In this document: piece by piece, positions 46,291 through 55,493 of the stretch | How the letters are laid out: the number at the start of each line of letters is the position of its first letter | Position numbering within the stretch: position 1 is the stretch's first letter | NCBI GenBank assembly: GCA_949592205.1 | Contig: CATIUR010000002.1 | Span: 4,310,501-4,374,500 of the forward strand | Source of the DNA: Helichrysum umbraculigerum | Taxonomy: Eukaryota > Streptophyta > Magnoliopsida > Asterales > Asteraceae | Length of the DNA: 64,000 nt | Reading direction: 5' to 3' | Position numbers and translations under genes: made by a program | Notes under the pieces: generated by a model | Database searches by the model: none | What the model saw: only the letters and a program-made list of their open reading frames with translations | What the model was told of the DNA's origin: nothing

Positions 46291-47803
46291 AATTATGTGT
46301 GTACTCTGGATCTTCAATGTTTAGAAAGCTTGTATGTTGGAATTCCAGTACAACAAGGGATGATTGACGTTTGGACACAGATCCTCAACTATGAAGAGTC
46401 GTTGAGAGAGTCAACTGATCAATGTGGTCGTGTGTTATGTGATACTGCTACAATGGTAAATTTATTACTTTTAACAAATCTTATTATTACATACTACTTT
46501 ATATATTTTAAAACAAACACAAGACAAATTGATCATGTATACTTGTATATGCAGACATACAATTATATCAATCCTAAACTGGACCAAAACAGTTCTTTCA
46601 ACAAATTTCGAGAAGAGTGTGAAATCATGTCTTATGCAAGCTTCAAAATCCAATTTTAGTGATACATGTTTGGTAATTTTAAGCATAATTTATTTCAGCA
46701 ATTTCTCTCTGTAAAAAAAGAAAAAGATTCCATATTTTAATTATTCAATATCAAAATTGTATGTTTGTTTTTCAGGTATTTTTCCCGATAGTGATGACGA
46801 TTGAAAGAAAGAATGAATGTCTGGTCAACCATTATTATGTGATTTGCTTTAACTTGAAAGTGCCTGGAATTTACATCATAGACAGTATAAAGGATAACAG
46901 TGATATATTTGTTACATATGGGAACTTGTCAAACACTCTTGTAAGTATTCCACCATATTGTCAACCTACACAAAGAAGAATATGTATAAATCTATTTCTA
47001 GCAATTTGATTTACTTTGTTGGTTCTTACAGCGTAGAATGTTTTGTGAATACCTTGGAAAGATTGAGAAGCACCCACAAACTGTTGATTTGATGACGACA
47101 GAGATAAAGATTCTTGATGTTGAATGGGCAAACCAAGAAATCAACAACCAACCATTACTATCTGGTCTGCTTTAACCTAAAAGAAGTTAGAATTGATATA
47201 ATTGACAACATAAAGCTGACAGATAAGGAAGTTGATAATCCAAATACGGTTTTTGAACGCTATGGTAACCTTCCAAACTTGTTGGTAAGTAGTTTTCATA
47301 CTCCACTCTTTTTATTTTCAACTGTTTAATTCTGAGTCATACAAATTTCACTGCATTTTATCTGGATTTAATAAAAAACTACTGCATCCTGACCTACACT
47401 TTCACTGCATCTTATCTTTATGAAATTAATGCGGAGATCCAAATATTCTAAGTACTTGGCAGTCAAGGAAAAACTCCCAACCGCATTTGACATCATGACA
47501 AAGGATATACAAATACTCAACATAGGCTGGGCAACTGTTAAAAACTTTGTCGATTGTGGAGTATTTGTGATGCGTCACATGGAATGCTACAAGGGGAATG
47601 AAATATCTGATTTTGATACACAGTTGAATGCTGAAGACAAGGGGCATCAATCACAGTTAGATGATTTGCGAAGAAAATATCTAGCAAAGATGTTACTGTC
47701 TGATTTCAATGACATTGCATATCACACTCGTGAAAAGGTAAGAGAGTATGACAGATTGGACAAAGACTTGAGGTTGAAGCACCAAAGAGTTGCAAAGAAA
47801 TAA
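46291..47803 (+). pseudogene. Ulp1/C48 peptidase catalytic half, with duplicated His-Asp exon
   Basis: Exons after the Athila insertion: 46291-46455 (YVGIPVQQGMIDVWTQILNY, donor G/GTAAAT), ~46555-46657, 46777-46940, 47032 to about 47284, and ~47420-47803. The catalytic features of SUMO-type C48 peptidases are visible. Histidine lies in NHYYVICFNLK (codon 46830-46832), followed by Asp in YIIDS. The cysteine box DCGVFVMRHMECYKG (Cys codon 47555-47557) is in the last exon, which ends in a TAA. Between them the His-Asp exon occurs a second time (NHYYLVCFNLK, IDIIDN, about 47135-47284), out of frame with the first. The His-Asp exon and the start of the next exon were thus duplicated. An upstream frameshift and this out-of-frame copy make an active peptidase unlikely. 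The neighbouring FAR1 remnant marks it as a MULE gene rather than a host SUMO protease. Confidence 0.75.
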
Positions 47804-48139
47804 GATCAAGAAACGTGTTACAAGTACGTTGGGGGCTTACACAACATACTTATGTCAAAGAATTTGGTGAAAAAGGTTACGATTTGTTATCTTGTGTTTA
47901 TCTTAAAACAATTTGGTGGTTATTGTAAGACGAATTTATTAGCTATGCTACTTTAACTTGAATGGATTGTTTGTTAAAGACTTGTAATTTGTAGTATTTC
48001 ATGTGTGATATTCTGAAACAATTTGGTGGTTTTTTTGTTGAAGACTTGTAACTTGAATATTATATTTCATGTGTGATATTCTGATATACTTAAACATTTC
48101 CAAGTATTAATGATAGTAAACAACTCATTAGAAACAAAA

Positions 48140-49515
48140 ATATGATATAAATGCAGTGATTCAGATATAAAATGCAGTAAGCCATATATGAAATGAAGTC
48201 ATGTTCTTTAGAAAAATAGAATAAAATGCAGTAACTAAAAAATAAAATGCAATAAATGTTTTAAAAAAATAAAATCTTCAAGTCCTCAACTAAGACTAGT
48301 GAACATTATTCTCCGCATCTCCAACTGCTGCAATTTCAGGAATTGTTTCTTCAGGTATACTTGTACAACCCCTACTGTTATGTCCATATTGCCTGCACTT
48401 CTGACATTGATTTTTCCTCTTCTTGACTTTATCCATTGCAACATTAGCTTTTGATTTGCCACTTGGTCGACCTTTAGTCCTAATATCTTCAGGGTTCTTA
48501 ATGTTGTGGTTTTCAGGTTTTTTTACACCCAAAAATGAACCAATATTAAGGGTAGACACTTTAATCAGCAACTGTTCTTTCATATATCCTAAACTGCTTT
48601 TTCTCTTTGCAAACTTCATTTCATCTTTTTCAAGAAGCTGATGGTTGTGACCCTCAAGAAATTTTACTATATCACACAAAAGTACATCTTAAAACACTTT
48701 TACAGCACTACATGTTATTCTACTGCATTCAAGTAAATTTACTGCATTTAAACATATAATGTATGGATACCCACATCATTCACTACATTCTAGTATAACA
48801 CAAAAAATTCATCTTGAAATACAATACTATTAAATTGCAGTTAATTTATATAGCTATAAAATGCGGTTTTTCAGTGTAAAATATACTAAATCCAAAAAAA
48901 GTAATAAAATACAATAAAATGTGATAAAATGCAGTAGATTCGGTAAATGCATAAAAATTTAGTAAAATGCAGTGGATTCAACAGCACTACATGTTATAAT
49001 GTATGGACACCAACAGCATTCACTGAATTCTATTAAAAACACAAAAAAATGCATCATGAAATGCAGTACGATTAAATTGCAGTCATCTTATGTACTTATA
49101 AAATGCAATTTTCCTTTGTAAAATGCACTAAAAAAAGCAATAAAATGCAGTAAAATGTGGTAAAATGCAGTAGATTCAGTAAATGCATTAAAAGATGGTA
49201 AAGTGCACTGGATTCAACAGCACTACATGTTGTTCTACTGCATTCAAGTAAAACGTTATTCTACTGCATTCAAGTAAATGCGCTAAAATGTGGTAAAATG
49301 CAGTAGCTTCAGTAAATGCATTAACTTAACCTTAAAAGGTAGTATATGTTTTCCCAAATCTACTCATTTAAATCAGTTTTTCACTACCTTAAACGTAAAA
49401 TGCAGTAACTTAAACTTAAAATGCAGTAAGTGTTCGAGATCTACTATTTCGATCAATCTTTTACCACCTTAAAACATAAAATGCAGTAACATAAACGTAA
49501 AATGCAGTAATTTTT
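48140..49515 (-). repeat. Dense cluster of the AAAATGCAGTA / TACTGCATTTT motif
   Basis: At least a dozen copies of AAAATGCAGTA or one-base variants lie between 48150 and 49510, mostly in this orientation (for example 48168, 48930, 48966, 49146, 49163, 49296, 49396, 49418, 49478, 49498). A few TACTGCATTC copies lie in the opposite orientation (48720, 48738, 49234, 49263). The cluster surrounds the transposase remnant and is interrupted by the LINE. Confidence 0.85.
48296..48679 (-). pseudogene. FAR1/MULE transposase remnant with zinc knuckle, core deleted
   Basis: The 127-residue ORF starts CDIVKFLEGHNHQLLEKDEM, the end of a FAR1-type WRKY-GCM1 DNA-binding domain (conserved HNH). It runs through SLGYMKEQLLIKVSTLNIG and then jumps to NIKNPEDIRTKGRPSGKSKA and the CCHC knuckle CQKCRQYGHNSRGC (CX2CX4HX4C), which normally stand at the extreme C-terminus of FAR1-like MULE transposases. 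The transposase catalytic domain (several hundred residues) and the SWIM finger are missing. This is an internal deletion derivative. It may still bind DNA, but it cannot catalyse transposition. It is convergent with the Ulp1 gene, the usual arrangement in Ulp1-bearing MULEs. Confidence 0.75.
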
Positions 49516-50925
49516 TTTATACATATTTTTTCATATTAGTTTTCCAAAAAAGCCACAAGAGCTTTAACTTACAACAAGAAACCTCAATAGCTGAAAGCTA
49601 ACCAAAACCCAAAAAACAAAATAAAGATCACATCTCAATCTGCTTCGAGAAAACATCCAATGGCCTACTGATCCAGCAACTCCAGGAAGCTCCTGATCTC
49701 TTACATCGATTTGAGATCCACTGAAGAGAAATCCTTTGAATTGATGGAAAAATATCTTCTTCACTAATAGCCTGTCTTGAATCCAAATATGCATGAAATA
49801 ACCTATTTCGCCACTTCCACACATCCCAAATAAATACAAACATAGCTCCATGCAATATCTTTTTAAAAACTTCATCACCATGATTAATAGTTTGCCATTT
49901 AGTGATCTGACTAATAGTGCATGATGAGGGAATATCAATGTTCCACCATGCCCAAACCTTGAGCCAGAGAGGTTTAACCTTCAAACAATTTAGCATGATG
50001 TGATCCATGTCCTCAACGTCAATACCACACAACGGGCAAAGCAAAGAAGTGATATTTATTTGTCTAGCATACAGATTAGAGCAAGTTGGAAGACGATTAA
50101 GAGACATCCTTCATAAGCAGAGGTTTACTTTCTTTGGGACCCAAGAGTTCCAAAGATGATGATACCCAAGGTTAAAATCAGCAAACAATTTATCTTGCAC
50201 CATAAGAGAAATAGCCTTCACAGAAAATGAACCTGAAGAATCTAAAGACCATTGCCATCTAACGCATTGACCTGAAATAAGAGAAAGATCACCAATAATA
50301 TCACACAAGGAATTTATATCGGTTAAAGACCTTCCACGAGGATGTGATCTCCAAGCCCAATTACCTCCCCAAGATACATTATCAAACACCCATCGCTCAC
50401 TAATATTGCATTCGCTTTTTGACTCGAGAGCAAAGAGACGAGGGAAAAGATCCTTTAGCCGGCGACCCGCCTTACACCAAATATCAGTCCAGAACTTAGT
50501 CTCCTTACCGTCACCCACCTTTTTTATGAAGGAATTAGCAAATGAGATACCAAGATTATCCAAATCCGAACAGCTTTTAACAATATCTTTTCATACACCT
50601 TTTCGGTTTCCATTTCCCCTAGAATGTTCAAAACCACCACACTCTCCATGAAATTCACAAATCACTTTTCTCCATAAAGCATTTTTTTCATTCACATATC
50701 TCCATTTCCATTTACATGGCAAACCCATATTTTTACATTTTAAGCTTCCAATACCCAAACCACCCTTTTTAGGATCTAACAACAATTTATTCCATTTAAC
50801 CCATATCATCTTCCTTTCACCCTCTTGAGAATCCCAAAAGAACTTGCAACGAATAGATTCCAACAAACTGAAAACTTTCCGAGGAGCTTTAAATATGTAG
50901 AATGTACGAAACTAGGGCTTTTATG
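49510..50925 (-). pseudogene. 5'-truncated L1-type LINE, end of ORF2 with zf-RVT
   Basis: One frame on the minus strand reads FKAPRKVFSLLESIRCKFFW (from ~50895), GGLGIGSLKCKNMGLPCKWK, then FWTDIWCKAGRRLKDLFPRL, and, after SLNRLPTCSNLYARQINIT, the zf-RVT finger LLCPLCGIDVEDMDHIMLNC. It ends at 49628. This is the C-terminal part of a plant LINE reverse transcriptase. Two in-frame TGA stops (50593-50591 and 50113-50111) break it. The 3' UTR is T-rich and ends in an A-rich tail near 49510-49540 on the element strand. The endonuclease and the reverse transcriptase core are missing through 5' truncation. It inserted inside the ACTGCATTTTA-rich region of the MULE. No clear target duplication was found. 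Confidence 0.85.
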
Positions 50926-51712
50926 ATTCAAGACCTAAGGAAATTGAAAATTGTATGAATATGTTTAAGATTATACTAATGAATTTTAAGAGAATTTGAC
51001 ATTATCGTAATTGAAATCTTTAATCCTTCACCATGCATAAAGTCAAGCATAAAAAAACTGCATTTTATTCAACACATGCTGCATTTTAACATAATTATAC
51101 CACATCTTATAATCAAATCAGATCTAAGAAAAAATTTAAATTACAGCAAACTACATACAAATATGTGAATGTATGTACACTTATGTATCAACAGAAAATA
51201 TTAATATACTCAAACTCATACAATCACCGTATATAGATATACACAGATACTACCAAAAGCAATCGGAAAACACACATATATAAGACACACGTATACAAAA
51301 ATATATGCCTATAGATACACAAAGACAAAACACACGCATATAGAAATCATTTGTATAGTATACATATAATACTTACTTCTGTAAATAGCTTCTACGATAG
51401 GTGTGTATTCATCGACTCCAACGACAGATGTACCAGTTTCATCTACGCGATCGACAGTAGATGAAGGTGTAATTAAATGCGATATTCTGCACGGACTTGA
51501 TAATTTTCGTTACACAGATATGCAAAATCAGTATACATAAGATCGTATATAAGTATACATGAAATCGATTTTGAGAAAGAATCGTGTCGATTCAAAGTTA
51601 TAATCGGAGATTTAGCTTGAAAATTGTATCGATCTAACATACTAATCAGATTGCCTTTCCTTATTATCGGAATTTTGTTTAATTTCTAATATTATAAAGT
51701 CTTTGCGGTCAG
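50926..51712 (-). other. MULE region right of the LINE, possible transposase 5' exon
   Basis: AT-rich with two more ACTGCATTTTA words at about 51057 and 51078. A minus-strand open stretch at about 51374-51487 reads SSTVDRVDETGTSVVGVDEY before a GTAAGT donor. This could be the first exon of the deleted FAR1-like transposase gene, but there is no motif to prove it. Confidence 0.3.
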
Positions 51713-53792
51713 TGTAACATCCTCAAAAGTGGCCTAGTTGAAATACGGTATTTCCCTTAATTTAATTGTTATTTAAATTGTATTTTAAATACTCGTTGTA
51801 TTTCGATAGCCAAATTAATAGATCAATTAGTCAATTGGCTTATTGTGATAAATAAATTATTATTGTTTTAAATTTATTTAGTTGACGGTATAATAAAAAC
51901 TTATTCCTCGCAAATGGTTTTTAGGTTCCAGACAATAGATTTAGGACGGGTATAATTTATACCCAAAATAAGCTGAGTCATATGAGGAACTTGACATCTG
52001 TGATTTCATTTTGACAACACTTCATTCTTCCCAAATTCTCATATCACCTCAAATACTCTCAATGAAATTTTAACCAAAAATCAGACTTTAGACTTGAATT
52101 GAAGTTGTGATTGTGCTTACATTGTGTTCTTCATCTCCTTCATCTAGCTATCACCTCCATTGTAAGTGAACTTACTCCATTCTCATGTTCTTGCTTGAAT
52201 GGATAGATTTAGGTTTGGTAAATTGATGATAGAATGGAGTTAAATTCGTGCTTGAAATGTGTTATATGATCATGGTAAACTGATTACATATTTGCATTTC
52301 AGATTGTTGCAATTACTTAGTAAAAAAAAAAAAATGAATTTGAGCTAAAGTTTTAAATATCTTGAAAATTGATGCAAGTTTGGATTGGAAGGTTTGATGA
52401 TCTTTGTTTGTTGTTATTACATGTTTGTAAGTGTTACCTGTGATTAATTTATGGTCGAATTTGTGTTTCACAGCTGAAATTGAGTGATTTGGATTTTTGG
52501 TTCGAGCTGAAACTAGTTGCAGGTCTGAACCATTGTTGAAAAACATTGGAACGCGATCCCGAAACCCTTACCCGGATCGCGTTGCTATGTGTATTTTGAT
52601 CCCTGGATGATTTTGTACGTATGAACGCGATCCATTCCCTATCATACGGATCGCGTTAGATAGTGTTAAATTGGGTCAAACGGATTTTGTTCTTTGGAAC
52701 GCGATCCAGCTCCTTGTCCCGGATCGCGTTTGCAAGTGTATTTTGGCAACAGAATATTTTGGTGTTAAGGAACGCGATCCAGCCATACCCTACCCGGATC
52801 GTGTTTGTCAGTTTTACTTTGACGAATTTGACAACTTGTGACTTGTGTGCTTATGTTATTTAACGAGTATTGAAAGTATAGTATGAGCATTATAATGCAT
52901 TAATTATGTGAATGTTATACTATAAATTCTAAACATTAGAGTCTAACTCGAGTTTTGATCGTGTTCTCAGATAACCAGAAGACTCAATAAGATAAGATCT
53001 TTGAGTGGAGACTACAGTCGACAAGGGTGAGTGGATCTTGGACTTTCAGTCTAATTTGGTTGTAACAATATGATTACAACGGGTAAATGTGAATTTACTG
53101 TTTTCATTGTTAAGTTAATATTTTGCCATGATGGTTATATTTAACTTAATTTTGGTGTCCTTGATTGCCATGATGGTTGTGGACTATATGAATGTCGGGG
53201 GTCAACGTGTGTTGGGTTTGAGTACTATTACTGTAGACATCATAAGTGCTTTGTACATGTGTTGTTCACTGAAATTATGTTGTAAGTAGTAATAGTACCA
53301 AGCTATCGGTTTAGCCACTGATTTGGCCTTCAGTTGGTTTTAAGTGTTACTTGGGGAACCACCGCGGCATGAGGGTACTCCAAGGACCACCGATCCTTCA
53401 TGATTAACTGTTGCTATGCTTTGCTGTATTCATTTGTTAAGCTAAGTTAGTTGATAGTTTGAGATTTATTCACTTAGCTTCGTGCTAACCCCTCATTACT
53501 TCTTGCAGGTTTACTTTGGTATGTGGGTGGGCAAGAAGTACCATAGGAATGGAATGTTTGACAGGCTCACTCTGTTTTGTTAACTATGTTAATGTTATGA
53601 CATATGTTTTGGATTTTTATAACACTAAATTTATCGTGTGTAATGTCTAGGATAATCTAGCTTAAAGACTGTATGTATTTGGATTGCCATTTTGAAATGT
53701 AAATATGCAATCCAATGTTTTGTATCTAAACTTGCGCTTCCTTTATAAAAAAAAAAAAAAAATATCCTTGTATTTTCGAGTAGGGTGTTATA
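51713..53792 (+). mobile_element. Solo LTR (2080 bp) related to the LARD family
   Basis: It begins TGTAACATCC, ends GGGTGTTATA, and has exact 5-bp target duplications GTCAG (51708-51712 and 53793-53797). Shared landmarks with the LARD LTRs in the same order are TTGACGGTA, a TTCCAGACAATA word, AGAAGACTCA, GAGTGGATCT, GGTTGTAACA, CTATCGGT, TTGGGGA, and TTCTTGCAGGTTTA followed by GGGTGGGCAAGAAG. No internal region is present, so it formed by LTR-LTR recombination. Inside U3 it carries the four-unit AACGCGATCC array, which in the LARDs lies in the internal region. Confidence 0.9.
52550..52806 (+). repeat. Four-unit ~73-bp AACGCGATCC...GGATCGCGTT array inside the solo LTR
   Basis: Units start at 52550, 52624, 52698 and 52771 (spacing 74, 74, 73). 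The arms are as in the LARDs (last right arm GGATCGTGTT). Linkers are also related in element sense: GTGTATTTTGGCAACAGAAT here versus GTGTTATTTTGTCACAGATT in the LARD. Confidence 0.92.
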
Positions 53793-54119
53793 GTCAGATC
53801 CAAAAGTTTGATGAATGTACAAAACTAGTCCCTAGTGAGTTCCTGTACGGGGACATGTAAAACACGTGGACATCTCCTATTGGCAGAAACACTGCCTTCT
53901 CTGCTCCTATATGGTGCCCTGCTCCTCTGATCCATTTCTTTATTATTATTATTAGATAAGATGAGTTGAATTTAAAGGAATATAATTAATAATTAATATT
54001 GATAATTAAGGTTGAATAAACAAATATTTCCATAGTGAAATTGTCGTGATACCACAACACAAAGCCGCCGTGATTTTTTATTTTTATTTTTTTTATTATT
54101 TTACTCCATACTTACTTGA

Positions 54120-54545
54120 TAATATTATAATAAGATAAGATATAAACAAATATTTGCATATTTAAATTTAAGTTGACGTGATTATTATTTTAAGTTTTTA
54201 TCTAATTAGATTTTTCAGGGAATTAAATAGATTTGATTGGTTAATTGGAAGTTGAGTAAAATTAAGAGATTTGATTGGTCGATAGGGTTTGATTTTGAGT
54301 AAAATTGAAGTTAACAAATACTTACTTGATAATATTATAATAAGATAAGATATAAACAAATATTTGCATATTTAAATTTAAGTTGCCGTGATTATTTTTT
54401 TAAGTTTTTATCTAATTAGATTTTTCAGGAAATTAAATAGATTTGATTGGTTAATTGGAAGTTGAGTAAAATTAAGAGATTTGATTGGTCGATAGGGTTT
54501 GATTTTGAGCAAAATTGAAGTTAACAAAGTTTTCTTTTATTAATA
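54120..54545. repeat. Two-copy ~212-bp tandem duplication
   Basis: ACTTACTTGATAATATTATA starts both copies (about 54109 and 54321). The copies differ at only a few positions. The second half of each matches the sequence just left of the MULE (31130-31262). Confidence 0.85.
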
Positions 54546-55110
54546 TTTAAATAAAAGAAAAAGAAAAATGTTTTGTGACAAGACGTACTTTTATTATTGA
54601 ACAATAGAAAAGCTTAATTGCAAACTCGAGTTCTCCTATTGGCTAATAAAAGTCAAAATTGAATTAATTTGGTCAAAGTATTTAATAATTTTGGTGGAGA
54701 AAAAAATTAAAATACGAATGGCCTTGTGAGCTCCTTTATTTTAATTTCGGACTTAAGTGTAAATAAATATTATATTTTGATTAGTTAATAGAATTTACAA
54801 TCACACCATAAACTCTTAAAAAGATGTTAATCTTAAATTTAACTTTTATGGACTTAAAACTCCTCCCAACCCGTGTCGTCGGCTCTCGTCGGCTCCCAAC
54901 CGACGAACCGACAGGGATGGCACCGATCCGTCGGTTGCCATCGTCAGTTTCCTCCTTCGGTTAACCGAAGTGCACCATCAGTTTTTGTGGCCCCATTTAA
55001 TTGTTTTTTTTTTGTTTGTTACCGTTGGAAAAAAAATAATAAATTTTAAAAAATGCCGTTAGCATGGAGCGTCCCATTTTTTTAATTTTTTTTTAAACTC
55101 TCCACTTTTA
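54546..55110 (+). other. AT-rich spacer and GC-rich block before the interrupted gene
   Basis: No gene is seen. A GC-rich block at about 54865-54985 has repeated CGTCGGCTC, CCGACGAACCGAC and CCGTCGGTT words. It could be the end or promoter of a DNA transposon to which the gene at 55236 belongs. No matching inverted end is visible in the window. Confidence 0.35.
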
Positions 55111-55112
55111 CC

Positions 55113-55120
55113 TATAAATA
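55113..55120 (+). promoter_or_regulatory. TATA box of the interrupted gene
   Basis: TATAAATA followed by a CT- and CA-rich leader (55140-55235) without ATG codons, up to AAAAAAATGTCC at 55236. This is a typical plant core promoter and 5' UTR. Confidence 0.55.
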
Positions 55121-55493
55121 CACTCTACATTACACAACAAATTCTCTCAATTCCACCAACTCTCTCACACAACAATCCTCACCATTTCTTTACAATTCAA
55201 AAACCACACTTTACCTCAAAACCTCTCTCAAAAAAATGTCCAAAAACAACAAATCAACAACTAAAAATAAAAAAGAGATCAACAAAATATTACCAAAGAT
55301 ATGTGGCAAAATTTGTTGAATAACCTGTTACCAAATCCGACTTCACCAAACACTCAAGCTTCCGGATCTTCGTCTCAACCTACCGGGTTTGCCAGCTTAC
55401 CACCTATTGCAAACCCGTTCAACATTGATCCACACGACCTGAGGAACAATTATGCATTTCAAGGGTGGTATCAAAACACACAATGGTCACCAC

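Larger units (their letters stand above)
31273..53939. mobile_element. Mutator-like element (MULE) with Ulp1 gene, heavily invaded
   Basis: Imperfect inverted ends are seen: left GGGAAAGGTTCATC then GGAGCAGCAAAAGCAG, right (reverse complement) AGAAATGGATCAG then GGAGCAGAGAAGGCAG. They are flanked by the 9-bp duplication TTATTATTA (31264-31272 and 53940-53948), but this lies in TTA-repeat sequence and is weak evidence. The contents are diagnostic: a Ulp1/C48 peptidase gene (plus strand) and a FAR1-like transposase remnant with the MULE-type zinc knuckle (minus strand). Ulp1-bearing MULEs are known in plants (KAONASHI, CUMULE). Later insertions are an Athila-like element (34494-46278), a LINE (49510-50925) and a solo LTR (51713-53792). 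Without them the element is about 7.4 kb. Confidence 0.5.

Noticed and set aside
32336..47803. Ulp1 gene as a functional host SUMO protease (ULP1/ESD4 type)
   Set aside because: The frameshift near 33650, the out-of-frame duplicated His exon and the adjacent FAR1-like transposase remnant fit a MULE-borne, decayed gene better.
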